NCBI GenBank assembly: GCA_036023115.1
Contig: JAYKKT010000048.1
Span: 8,842,501 to 8,906,500, forward strand
Direction of reading: 5' to 3'
DNA length: 64,000 nucleotides
DNA from: Brasenia schreberi
Taxonomy: Eukaryota > Streptophyta > Magnoliopsida > Nymphaeales > Cabombaceae
Shown: piece by piece, positions 1-16,149 of the stretch
Numbering within the stretch: the first letter of the stretch is position 1
How the letters are laid out: the number at the start of each line of letters is the position of its first letter
Translations under genes and position numbers: made by a program
Notes under the pieces: generated by a model
Told to the model about the DNA's origin: nothing
What the model saw: only the letters and a program-made list of their open reading frames with translations
The model's database searches: none

Positions 1-760
1 TTTAGAAAGTTATACTCATATAAATAAAATAAATTATAAGAGAAAATAAATAAATAAAGTGTTACTTCTTTTTTAATTCATGAACTCATCATCATTTCTC
101 ATATTTCATCAATAATAATATGTTTCAATTTAAATATATTTACATAAATTAGGTTTCATTCCATATATATAGAGCCAGGTTTCGATCCTGGGACCTGTGG
201 GTTATGGGCCCACCACGCTTCCGCTGCGCCACTCTGATCACTGGAACCAATGGCAAGAACCCGACCCGAAGCAGTTCATGGCTCGTTCGTGGACTCGAAG
301 GCTCTTTAGCTCATTTAACCTGAGCTCAACATGATGTCAACACGAGCAAAGCAATAGCAACTCGTCATGGTTAAATTGTAGCAGAACCTTTTTGGTTGAT
401 ACCACTAAATCGGATGGCTATTGTCTGCCATTCTTGTGCAGAACAGACTGCTGGTGGTCTGGATCTAACCTTGGGAGTGGGTCTGCCCCGGCTTGGAACC
501 CTTTGGGGAGACCCTATTCACGTATAATTTTCAGTAAAGATTTAAATTTTCTAATGAGAAATTAAATCAAAATATACTTTTAGGCAGTTTCCTCTAGAAA
601 TAGAATATCTTGTCGAACTTGGCCGAACCACGAGCAGTTTGGTTCATTCACCCGGTCACACATCCATGCAAATTGAGTCGGATATGAATCTGAAACCAGA
701 TCCACTCACTGAAATTCCCAGCACCTGATGTGGATCAAGTTTAATCTTATTCAAAACTAA
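1..760. other. intergenic DNA, no gene seen apart from the tRNA copy
   Basis: AT-rich sequence with no long open frame and no family motif. The unresolved first exon of the downstream LEA_2 gene could lie here, but I could not pick out a convincing start codon plus splice donor. Confidence 0.4.
167..238 (-). tRNA. initiator tRNA-Met (CAT) copy, probably a pseudogene
   Basis: Read on the minus strand the stretch starts ATCAGAGTGGCGCAGCGG and continues through a CAT anticodon in a GGGCCCATAACCC loop to a GGATCGAAACC T-loop, which is the plant cytosolic initiator tRNA-Met. The internal A and B boxes look intact. The 3' acceptor strand ends CTCT-ATAT where pairing with the 5' strand needs CTCT-GATA, so the three outermost acceptor pairs are lost and the sequence runs into a TA-rich tract. 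That argues against a functional tRNA. Identity as an iMet-derived sequence is secure; inactivity is inferred. Confidence 0.8.
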
Positions 761-849
761 GGTGAAACCTTTAAAAATGGAAACAATTCAAGAGCAAAAG
801 AAACAAGTCACTTTATCTTTCAAAGGGACTGTATGCTCTCTCTCTCTCA

Positions 850-851
<2 letters not shown>

Positions 852-880
<29 letters not shown>
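852..880. repeat. (TA)n microsatellite before the LEA_2 exon
   Basis: About 14 TA units directly precede TTGCAG. The run sits where an intron's 3' end would be and is the reason short shadow frames here encode Tyr-Ile repeats. Confidence 0.9.
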
Positions 881-882
<2 letters not shown>

Positions 883-885
883 CAG

Positions 886-1632
886 AAGCCTCCTGGCTAC
901 AAAGACCCAAATACGGCACCTTCACCTGCCTCGTCCCCGGTCCCACCCCCACCCGGCGGGAAGTCTCCTTACCGCAAGGCCCCACGGCAGCTACCCCCGG
1001 CCCTTCACAAGAAGCGTCGGAGCTGCAATTGCTGTCGATGCTGCTGCTGTTGTCTCCTGTTCTCCCTCATCTTCCTCCTCTTTATCGCCCTCGCAATAAT
1101 CGCATTCTCCGCGGTAGTTTACGTTTTCTATCGACCAACCCTTCCAGACTTCCACCTTCAGTCGATGCGGACTGAGAAGCTCGACGTGGTCGTTGGGCCG
1201 AACGGGGCGACGGTGAGCTCGGACGTAGTGGCCAGGGTGCAGGCTACCAACGGTAATGAGAAGGTGAACCTAAATTATGGTCCAACCCGGTTTCGGGTCA
1301 CAGCCAAGGCCGGGCCGGGCGGGGAGGTCGTCGGGCTCGGGCAGAGCACGGTACCAGGGTTCGTGCAGCAAACCGGCAATGTGACTGTGTTGTCTTTCGA
1401 AGCGAAGGTGACGGGTTTGGCCATTGACGACGACGTCGGGCAGGTGCTCAAGGCCGGGTTAGCGTCGGGGAAGGCGGCGTTAGGGGTGGAGGTGAAGACT
1501 AGTGTGGGGTTAAGGGTGGGGAAGATAAGGTCGGGCCCGGTGCAGGTCTTGGTCTCGTGCGGCCCGGTCACTAAGCAGCAGCTGGATGATGGGGAAACGC
1601 CCAAATGCAAGATCAAGGTCTTCGACTGGTGA
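886..1632 (+). CDS. LEA_2 / NDR1-HIN1-like (NHL) membrane protein, 3' exon
   Basis: This is a single-pass membrane protein of the late-embryogenesis LEA_2 (NHL) family, which is tied to stress and defence responses at the plasma membrane. The order is typical: a Pro-rich basic N-tail (PPGYKDP, PPPPGGK, KKRRSCNC), a Cys cluster (CCRCCCCC), one hydrophobic segment of about 23 residues ending VVYVFYRPTLPDF, then a beta-sandwich LEA_2 domain with N-x-T/N-type strands (VQATNGNEKVNLNY) and a C-terminus with CKIKVFDW. Length from the exon start is about 248 residues, near the family norm. There is no in-frame ATG: the frame runs back through the TA tract to a TGA at 763. TTGCAG at 880-885 looks like a splice acceptor, so a short first exon upstream is inferred but not located. 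Confidence 0.85.
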   Translation, partial: KPPGYKDPNTAPSPASSPVPPPPGGKSPYRKAPRQLPPALHKKRRSCNCCRCCCCCLLFSLIFLLFIALAIIAFSAVVYVFYRPTLPDFHLQSMRTEKLDVVVGPNGATVSSDVVARVQATNGNEKVNLNYGPTRFRVTAKAGPGGEVVGLGQSTVPGFVQQTGNVTVLSFEAKVTGLAIDDDVGQVLKAGLASGKAALGVEVKTSVGLRVGKIRSGPVQVLVSCGPVTKQQLDDGETPKCKIKVFDW

Positions 1633-2285
1633 GCTTTCTTTTTTTTCTTCCCTTTTACAAAGCAATGCTTCATGAAAAATTGATCATACAGGGTGACGGT
1701 TTCGTTCATGGGTCTTGTTTGTGTCGTGGCATTTAGTGTTACTATAAAAAAACCTATGGGTCAACACGAATGCAAGCTTTTGGCTCGTGCCTGTATTGGG
1801 TAGATTTATCTTGCCCACAATGTATCAAGTTTTGGGTGATATTGTGTGTAGAAAGTAGGTTAACTCAGTAGACATGTTTTCTCGTGTCACTTCAGGTGAA
1901 CACGGATAGGGACTTTTTGTGGTGGGTACCCATGTCTGGTTTTTTATTTTCATGCCCATTGCCAGCCTACCAAAGATGCACACCCTCGAGTATCGAACTA
2001 ATGACCTTTAACTTGAAAGTTCTTTTGAATCAACCCTTTGATCAGGAGAAATATGGCTCTTTTTGCATGTACAGGTATGTTTATGTAGTTGTAAACCCAT
2101 TTTAGGATGAGGTGTGCTTCACTTGAAATCTCAAAAAAATTTGAACTCACAACTGTATATAAAAAAATACAAGTGCTTTGTAAACCTAGCGTGCTTCACT
2201 CAAAAAATTCAAGTGTCACGCCCTCGAGTATCAAACTTACAACCTTTAACTTTATACTCCGTTACATCAGATACTTTGGTAGGGA
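1633..2285. other. 3' flank of the LEA_2 gene with an old dispersed repeat
   Basis: After the stop there is about 250 bp of probable 3' untranslated and flanking DNA. From about 2090 to 2215 the sequence resembles 5640-5790 (motifs AGGTGTGCTTCACT and ACAAGTGCTTTGT against AGGTGTGCCTCACT and ACAAGTGTTTTGT). That suggests a diverged dispersed repeat. No coding potential is seen. Confidence 0.45.
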
Positions 2286-2289
2286 GAGT

Positions 2290-2394
2290 CAAGGATAACG
2301 AGGGGGGCGACTCACAAGACACGAGTTGAAGGTCATCAGTTCAATACACAAGGCATGCATCAAGCTTCGGCGTCCACACTAAAAATTAAAAAAC
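2290..2394 (+). mobile_element. SINE-like element, group B, decayed
   Basis: It shares GACTCACAAG after a G-run, a B-box-like stretch (GGTCATCAGTTCAATAC), then GCATGCATCAAGCTTCGGCG and an A-rich tail with the copy at 46018-46112. The tail resembles the GGCTTCGCCTCC tail of the better-preserved SINE at 12869-12995. The tRNA-like head is worn and no target duplication was found. Confidence 0.5.
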
Positions 2395-2984
2395 TCAAGA
2401 CATCTCTTTTTCTTAGATAGTCCTTAGTTTTCTTTTTATTGCCGTGTCCCTCTAACTTCTTTGCTAAATATTTTGCAGGATTACGTTGCCATGATTAGTC
2501 GTTGCCATATTGAGATGAAAGTTGGCTTATCTCTCTCAGCTCGTTATTTTGATGATTTGTGGTGGCATAGTTGGTAAATGATGTTCTAAGAATATTGATA
2601 AAATATGTGTTGCTTTATGTAATTAAGGCAATTTTGGCATTCTTTTTTTTTTTGAAAAAGGGAAAGGAAAAGAGAAGATGGTGTTTCGGGTCTCTATAGT
2701 TTTAACAGGCTGGGACTTGTATTAAGAAAAATTATTTGTATTCATCAATATTGCACTTTGCTTACCATGCAAATATGTTAGTTTATTCTTTGATTTATAA
2801 CTTTAAGAAATTGCCTAAATAGGGGTTAGAATGACCCAACCCAAAATTTCGAACCTAACCCCGCCTAGCTCTTCCGGGCTCACTCTTTGTAATATTCACC
2901 AAACCCGCAGAAACCCGATCTGACACGAAACGGGTGGGCATTACCCACGGAAAACCCATGCATTCTATTTGCCACAAGTAGGGG

Positions 2985-3680
2985 AGTTTGTGGTCCGGTT
3001 CGGTTCCATTCTAGGATCAAGATCGGACTAAAACAATATATCGGTTTGGTTCTGTCCTAGGATGAACCTCAAACCAAACCAATATATTCAGTTCTTAATT
3101 TTTGAAGAACCACAATAAGCATCGATTCACATTTAGTTTATGGTATGCTCTAGTAGACATGCTAGGTATAGAACGGACTTGGCGGTTCTTACCAAAACCG
3201 AGCCGGGCTAAGAACTGGTTGGAACCGAAACCAGTCAAACTGAACTTGGTACTGGATCTGGAATCAGGAACCACCCGTTTTGGTTCTGGTCCCACCTTCC
3301 ATGTAACCGGAATCAGCCGGTACTGGAACTGGCAGTAAAAAAACTCCAGTACCATGTTTTTTTTTCGAATTTTTTAATGACTTTGTTTTTTTTTCCGGGC
3401 AGTTTCGAACTCAAATTGGAACTGGTAGTTTCAAACCAAAACTGAAATCGGCCAGTCCTGGTTTGGTTTTGGTTGACGATTCTAGGAAAACCGAAACCGG
3501 TCATATCTGTGCTCAAGGACACACACATGTATTTGTGTATGAATTAGTTTGCTTTCACTGGTTTAATAGGACCTTCAAACCACGAAATAAACCGAACCGG
3601 ATAATGTTTCTCTTTCCAAACCAAACCAGTGGTTTGGATCGGTTTAATCTGTTCTCCCGGACACCCATAACAACAAGAAG
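2985..3680. repeat. degenerate CCGGTTTGGTT-rich repeat tract
   Basis: Many imperfect copies of GGTTTGGTT / CCGAACC in both orientations fill this stretch, like the interior of the MITE at 18631-19234. Terminal repeats were not convincing here, so I call it only a repeat tract, possibly a decayed hAT-like element. Open frames in it are products of the low complexity. Confidence 0.5.
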
Positions 3681-3825
3681 AATATCAAATATCAACTAGC
3701 CATGCCCATGTCTGGTGTATAGCACTAAAAGAAGAGGAAAATAGTAACTTGAGGCCCCAGATCAAATCCGATCAACACAATGGAAGCGTTGATAATTTTA
3801 GCATGTTGAGCAAAACATCAAATAA

Positions 3826-3905
3826 CGCATGCAATCGGAGTCGAACTCCCCACCAACAGCAACAGCGCTAGAGCACCCTGCCGTTGAGCTAACGTTTTGG
3901 GTGCC
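3826..3905 (-). mobile_element. SINE group A, tRNA-like head only
   Basis: On the minus strand an A-box-like GTTAGCTCAACGGCAGGG is followed about 30 bp later by a B-box-like GGAGTTCGACTCC, matching 12869-12995. The body is cut off after GCATGCG. The pol III promoter layout marks it as tRNA-derived. Confidence 0.65.
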
Positions 3906-4501
3906 AATCACCTTATTTTACGACAACATGACCCTAGTGCATGTATCCGTATTCGCCATGGTGCCAACAATTTACATTGAACAATCTTTAGTATGAACCT
4001 TCCTTTTGAGATTTTGAACATTTGGTTTTTTACTTCAAATTATTTTTCTTCACCAAAATGAGTGAGTAAATATGCCTTGTTATCTTATGACATAGTACCA
4101 TAAATGAGTGCTGGCGACATGACCCAAAAAACATAACAAAAGTCATGTTGGGTCATGGTTAGTTTGGATATTGTTCACTCATACTCATCCATTACTTTTT
4201 AGTAACATTAAAGTAATAAAAATGTCCTTCATACTTTTAATATCCTTTAAAATTTTTGAAATTATATTCATATCACCCAAAAACAATGAATTGAAAGGAT
4301 CCAATTTTTCTATGTATGTATGTAAAAGGAAACTGGATCTTATTTACCTCTCCTTACTCATGTCTATCTAGTGTTTTCCAATGGCATGCGTGTAGATTAA
4401 AAGCTTTTTAAGGTTTTAAGAAAAAGGTCAAGGATAATGTTATTACTCACGCCCTAAAAAGATAGTGATCAAGCACTAATGAGTGGTTAGCATGATCCAA
4501 T

Positions 4502-4505
<4 letters not shown>

Positions 4506-4581
<76 letters not shown>
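4506..4581. repeat. (CT)n(TA)n compound microsatellite
   Basis: About 17 CT units run directly into about 20 TA units. The same arrangement, or its reverse complement, recurs at 7529-7631, 30938-31102, 35000-35085 and 57686-57744. Confidence 0.95.
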
Positions 4582-4584
<3 letters not shown>

Positions 4585-6590
4585 TTATACAAATATAACG
4601 GACACATTATGCATATATTCTACATAGATAAATACATATTAGATACACACATGTGTGTGGTGTGTGCACAATGCATACAATACATACTTTATATACACAT
4701 CCGGGTCATAGTGAGGTTGAGCCGAATCCAACCAGGTCGTGTCTGAGTTCAAAGAACATGACCCAAAAAAGTGGGTCAGATTCAGGTTGCCTAATTTTTT
4801 CCTGAACCCGAGCCGCCTAATTTTGCCTCCTTAGGTAAATGTACACCTAAAAGAAGGATTTCTTAAATCTTCGTGGACGCATTTAGAGAATTGACGCAAA
4901 GCAGCCAAATCAATTCCATCTGAAATAAAAGTATTAAGATATATAGGAAGTAGCCTGAATCAGTTTCAAGAAAACGTTTCCGTACCGATTCGATCCGTTC
5001 TTAGTGAGGCTTCCTTGCCATCACGGGAGAAAGAATATGGGTTTCCATATGGATCCGAAATGTAGATCCGGATCCGTTTCGAACCTCACGTGTAAACACT
5101 CGTTCATGAAAGGAAGGCCAAAATCGTCAAAGGAACTTGGTCAACCCTCTACCAATAACCTATTAAAAGGCCGACCCGTAGATGTTACGCAAAATATCTA
5201 ATGACTCAAACGCCCTTCTCTTTCTAAAAGCGGACTGGTCAACGTCGACAGAGTCCAACAGAGTCTGAAAACCAAATGACGTAAGTGCCCATTTGAAAAC
5301 CGTCTATGTTAGATTCTACCCAAAGTGACACGAAAAGTGTGGATCGGTTCGTGTCGGATTCTTTTGACACGAAATAGTGACTAATATGGTCCACTACCCA
5401 AAATAACTAGGGATATGATCCTCAACAAGAAAATCAAACACGAAAAATTGGTTTCCGTGTCCCTATAGTAACACCAAAAAGAATTGGGTTGTGTTTATCA
5501 AAGCTACTCGTGAGCTAATTATGATATCTTGAACTCGATTCAGACTTGTCAAACTCAATTTGAGGTCAAGCTTGTTATCTGCTTGAGTAGTTCATGAGCC
5601 TAATCAAATTTCACACATATTATATTTAATATATAACCAGTGGCAAACTCACTTTAGGACAAGGTGTGCCTCACTCGAAATATGAAAGATTTTTAAGTAT
5701 TTAGAGAATACAAGTGTTTTGTGGACATGAAATGTAAGTGCACTTCATTCGAAATAAAATTGTACCTCACCCAAAAAGAATTCTTATGTATGTCGTTGTA
5801 TATAACTAATCTTACCCGTCAAGCTTCCTCCTCTTTGCTCCCAATTTCAACTTAGTTTCTCACCCTTCTACTCTCTCATCACATGTAGTTCTCATCCGCA
5901 TTTTACATTTTTTTCTCTTTTCCTTTCATTTTCATGTAATAAGCTCGAGCTCGAGCAGCGACTTGTTTAGACAGTGAAGTTGAACTTCCACCATACCCCG
6001 GCCGGACTCGGTGTAATTATGCCCCTAATTGAAAATAAGGAAAGTGGTGACAAATTATGCTTTCTTGCATTTAATAAGAGGAAGTTTATTTCCATTCTTA
6101 TTCAAATGTTAAGAACAGGGTGACTATTGGCTGCAATTTTTGTTTGTGTTACGACTTTCGTGTCACGCGAGTTCCGGATTGCCGTGTCGTGTAATGTAGT
6201 CGTCAGACTAATTTAGCTCAGGGGATCAATCAGATGCATTGATCAATTTTAAGATCATAAGGGTATTATTGTCAAATAAAGATGTGAAAATGGCAGAACT
6301 GCCCTCTGAACGTGACGACAGCGCTTTCCGCGTCGAGCACTGCAAAGCGACATGAGAAAGGGCTCCTATGTCTTTGACTAATAAATGAGGTGTCTTTTCG
6401 TCAATTTTACACAAGCGTCAGGTTTGCTGCCTTTTCGTTGGATTCCCAAACTAACCTTCAGGCTTCGTTGATGAGACTCGCTCGGGATGGGTTGACCCGG
6501 TTCCTACCAAGCCAAGTTACACCAAATGCATTTAGAGAACGAAGCCTAGCACAAGCACGCATCTCTATACCGAACTTGTTACTTGTGAGT
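4582..6590. other. intergenic DNA without a recognisable gene
   Basis: No conserved frame is seen. The stretch 5640-5790 resembles 2090-2215 (old dispersed repeat). A CTCGAGCTCGAGC stretch near 5943 and TAGGGGCATAATT on the minus strand near 6010 are reminiscent of a decayed hAT-like MITE, but matching ends were not found. Confidence 0.4.
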
Positions 6591-6837
6591 TGGTAGTAGA
6601 GATGTCAAAATGGGCTATGCCCCGTGGCCGGTCTGGCCCGGTGTTGGAAAAATGCAACGTCGGACTAGAAAATTTCAACTCATATTAGAAGCAGGGTCAA
6701 ATGGCCCAACCCGTCTGGCCCTAGTGGCCGACGCGAGTCAGGCCAGGTTGGCCCGCAGTGCCTTTGCCCTGTCGGATATTAGATTGGATTTATAAAACTC
6801 AATCCATATGTATTTAAAATCTAAAGTTAATTATAAT

Positions 6838-7075
6838 AGAAAAATTTATGTATATATAAATATATATACACATACATATAATAAAAAACTTTATATATGT
6901 GTGTTTACATATATATTCATATATCTATATATACATATGTAATAGAAAAAAAGTACATATATATAATTGAAAAAGCTATATATATATATATATATAGTAT
7001 ATAGTATATATATATGTATATAATATATATATATTAGAGAGAGTGAGTGATATGTTTACATCTCTCAATATATAT
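6838..7075. repeat. TA-rich low-complexity DNA
   Basis: Interrupted TATA/TACATA repeats without coding potential. They lie between two GGC/GGGTCGGG-containing repeat stretches at 6600-6790 and 7200-7300. Confidence 0.8.
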
Positions 7076-7528
7076 AGAGAGTGATTGGATCTTACTCATG
7101 ACTGATATTGTTTACTCATGCCCGATTACAGTATATGTTATATTATATATATATGCACATATATGCATGTATGTACACATGAAAAATAAATCATATGTAC
7201 ACAATTTCAAGTTGGGTTTAGGTCGGGTCGGGGTGAAACAAGGCTTGGCCCGACTTTGTCAGGTGAGCTTAGAACAAGATCAGACATGGGTGCTTAGTTG
7301 ATTTTTCAAGTTGGGTTTATGCTGACATGTCTAAAAAATCTCAACTATTTAATTTAAAAGGTTCTTAGTTGATTTTTTAATTTTAAAGTAAAAGCTATTC
7401 TGTAGATTAATTGCACATGTAAAAAATATAAGTGTGCTTTTTCCTTTCAAAATTCAAACATGAATAATCTATCTTTCAAATTCAATTGTTCATATTTATT
7501 TGGATATGTTAACATATAATATTGTTAG

Positions 7529-7541
7529 CACACACACACAC

Positions 7542-7631
<90 letters not shown>
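7529..7631. repeat. (CA)n(TA)n(GA)n compound microsatellite
   Basis: A CA run, then a TA run, then about 23 GA units, in that order with no spacer of note. The overlapping frames encoding Tyr-Ile or Arg-Glu repeats are not genes. Confidence 0.95.
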
Positions 7632-7635
<4 letters not shown>

Positions 7636-7924
7636 GAAGGCACAACCCAAACATGGACTACAGGTTCCTTTCGTCTCTCTCCTCATAGGGTGTGATGCCC
7701 ACACACTTGAGGTGTGTGAAACCCATGCATTGGGGTCCAAGTTGGTTCATGATTTATAAGAACCGATCTGGATTTAGAACCGACAGTTTCAAATCATCGA
7801 TATTTTGTATTATATATTTTTTCAATTTTTTTATTTCATTAACAATTCAACGCAGGACACTAGTTCTATCACATTTTACCCTTTATTGGTAAAACGGCTC
7901 TAAGAGAATGAGTCAAGTTTAGGG

Positions 7925-8225
<301 letters not shown>

Positions 8226-8872
8226 GTCTAGGCTGGCTGGGGTTTGAGCTATCATGAAGTAAGTTCAACCGAAGGGAACTTGATTTCCAGCCCTAGTTAT
8301 AATTATATAAATTCATGAAAGGCTTTCTGGTTTATGTGAATAGGCCGGTTCGTCCGTTTGGGGCCTATTTTCCAGTTCCACTAGTTAAGTAAGTGGACTG
8401 AACCGAGTCTGACTCCTGGTTCAATCGGTCGGGCTGGAGAGTCCGGCCGAAGCCGGCATCGGACAGCCTGCACTAAGGTTCATAGCGCGATCACAAAATC
8501 AAGAAAGTAAGTTCTTAAAGGTTTAAAAGGCTTTAATTTAATTCATCCGATTCTTTGGATTTATTCTAAAACGACTCGGAATGAAAAACCAAGTATGAAG
8601 TGACAATGAGGGGATAAGAAGAATTGTTTAAGCGTGTTTGGTCATTTGGTTTAGGCAGCCGACATCCTTCCCTCTCTTTCTCTCCATTCAGGCAGGTGGT
8701 GGACGCGATTCAATAATTTCGGAACCCTTTCCGTTTTTGTTTCGATCGAAGTCGTGCGATTTCCTTTTCTCCTTTCACCAAATTTTCTTCTGTCTTCTGG
8801 GGCGTCGTCGTTCTCGCTTCTCCTCTTTCCTTGGCGAGATCCACGAATACGTGAGGGAGTGCCAATCCATCG

Positions 8873-13564
<4,692 letters not shown>

Positions 13565-15400
13565 TTTACAGTTTGCTTCGTATTTGACCCCAATAATTAT
13601 AAATATATGGACGAATTAAAAGGATTTGTCTCGGAAAAGATTGTTTGTTTCGTGTAATGTTCCCCAAAACGAATCGCTTTGGCGTGGCATGAATTTTCTT
13701 TGAAATCTCTGACCAACAAACCGCTCTCTGTGTCTACGAAGTTTCTCGCGTTTTGCGTTGACTTGTGGTTCTGTTCTAGGTTAGAAGTTTCAGGCTACCT
13801 CGCTGTCGACTTTCTCTTGATCCTCTCAACTCATGCCGTAATTAATTCAGTGCTGAAACCTTTCTTCTTTCAAATTACATTTTCCTCATTATGACAATGA
13901 TATTGGTCTGGCCTGTGGGAAGCCCACTTAATCCAAACCTGAACGGGTAAGTATAACCTGGTTTGACGGAGTTCAGTTTTGGGTTTGGGAAAACCCGAAT
14001 ATCTTTGATGTGCAGGATAAAGAATACCTGATTGTATATATATTTCAAAATTACAAAATCGCGACCAATTGACACTAAACTTTTCACTTGAGGGGTTAAA
14101 GTCAGGATACTGGGCTCCCCTATTACCAGTCGCTACCCTTCCTATTGCCATCCCTAATTATGGAGTGTGGTTATCAATGTTATAAAAATTGTACTGTATC
14201 GTTATGATACATATATTGTGTTAGGTATTTATATTATATAAAAACCATTTATGATATTGTAAAGGTACATTGTATGATATGTTGCAATGTGGGTATTTTA
14301 TCATATGATATGGTGCAAGTTTTGTGTTTTTTAAATCAATATTGCTCAAATCTTCGGATTTCTTTGACTCTTTGTATGTCTATTCTTTTTTCTCTTTAAG
14401 ATTAACCTTTTTTCTTTGATTTGATTTGTTTTGATGTTAAATTCATTGATTTTTTATATAGTTTATGTTGTAGAATTTTTTTATAATTATTATTTTTAAT
14501 ACATTTTTAAAAAAATTAAAAAAATCACATGTACCGATACCAAACATGTCCGATACAATATTTACGACATTGACTGTTATAAGTAATGATCACCAACGCA
14601 CCGAAGTTGATAGATAGCCCATTCACAGGATCATCAACTCGTGTGAAGGCTAACCATGAGTTCGACCTTCAGGATGTGACGCTAAAGGAAAAAGAAAAAA
14701 AATAAAGAAGGTTAATAGTTTGTGAACTGACAAGAGAACGGCGGAAAAAAAAAGTGCCTTGAGCGACAAGGTTTGTTTCTGGTTTCGGTTTCGTTTTTTG
14801 CAAGATCATGTTTTGAAAAGTTCCAGACCTAATCAGCCCAAGTTAGTGGTTTCAAATTGCAAATTGCTATAAATTATATTAAAATTGGAAAAAATAAATA
14901 AAATTTCAATTAATTGAAGTTCTGAACAGATCCAATTCCCACCGGATTAGCTTTAACCTCTTAACCTTAACATTGAGCTCGACCGGACCTTCCCTGCACT
15001 AGGTGAGGTCGGTATAACACATATTTGAACTCCCACCTTGGCGTCTTTGAAATCTATGTGTATTAGTGTCACCAACCTTTTTGCAGAGGTGACCTCCGAG
15101 GTAGCTTTGCAAAACGATCTTGTCCCATGAGTCTCGGTCTACTATAGGTTGCCTTACATTTACTCTCTTGTTTTAAGGCTTACTGCTCGTTCGAGGTAGC
15201 TTTCACGGGGCCCTTTTAAAGGTTAGGTCAATTAATGCCACGCTAGAAATTCGAACATAAAAGAGGTAGAGTTGGAAGGAGATCTTGCTTTGTTCAACTG
15301 CTAGCATGATGCACGGTCAAGCACAACTTATCCTTTTAACCACACTGCTTAGTGTAGGAAAAAAAAGGTTCATCTTGGCTTGACTCCAATGTTCTTACTA
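13565..15400. other. 3' flank of the E2 gene and intergenic DNA
   Basis: The first 300 bp are probably 3' untranslated DNA. Around 13884-14155 the right end reads TAGGGATGGCAATAGG on the minus strand, a hAT-MITE-like terminus, but the left partner is weak. Around 14590-14710 there is a possible group-B SINE ending in an A-rich tail. No gene is recognised. Confidence 0.4.
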
Positions 15401-15608
15401 GGAGTGAGTATTATTCAGATATATACATATGTATGTTATATGCATATACATATAAAGAGAGAGTGGAAGATGCTAGACAACTTTCCATGCTAAACATGCC
15501 AATCAAATGATGGTGATCAAGGCATTCATCTCGTGTTGTATTAAATGACATCGATTCTTGTGTTGATGTTAACGGACAATAGAGATTGTCTAGTAGAGCT
15601 TTGTATGT

Positions 15609-15638
15609 GAGAGTGTCTAACAAGAGTTTTCCATGTAA

Positions 15639-15689
<51 letters not shown>

Positions 15690-15829
15690 CACATATACAT
15701 ATACATATATAGATGTATATACAATACAACATATTTGTATATATATATATATATATGTATATATATGTATGTGTACATATATGCATATATATATATATGT
15801 ATATATATGTGTGTGTATCACATATATAT

Positions 15830-15863
<34 letters not shown>

Positions 15864-15917
15864 CAACATATTTGTATATATACCTAGCATGGGAGAGTGT
15901 TTAACAAGAGTTTTCCT

Positions 15918-16013
<96 letters not shown>

Positions 16014-16115
16014 CAATACAACATATTTGTGTATATATATAAACATATATACCATATACACATATGTGTGTTTACATATATGCATATATATATGTGTATC
16101 ATATTGTAGATGAGA
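15609..16115. repeat. tandemly duplicated block built of CA/TA microsatellites
   Basis: A unit beginning GAGAGTGTCTAACAAGAG, followed by (CA)n(TA)n and ATACAACATATTTGT, is present at 15609 and again at 15893, a period of about 284 bp. ATACAACATATTTGT also occurs a third time near 15861. The long Tyr-Ile/Cys-Val frames on both strands here are microsatellite translations. Confidence 0.85.
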
Positions 16116-16149
16116 AAATTTCACTTCAAGCCTATGTAGATACTTGAAG

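Noticed and set aside
1275..1709. 144-residue frame opposite the LEA_2 gene
   Set aside because: It is the antisense shadow of a GC-rich coding exon; no family motif.
6597..7333. Possible hAT-like MITE with TAGAGATGTCAA and CTGACATGTCTA ends
   Set aside because: The ends match poorly and the flanking 8 bp (GTTGGTAG against AAAAATCT) do not agree.
15411..16124. Long minus-strand frame of about 237 residues
   Set aside because: It consists of Tyr-Ile and Cys-Val repeats from TA and CA microsatellites; several frames on both strands are open for the same reason.
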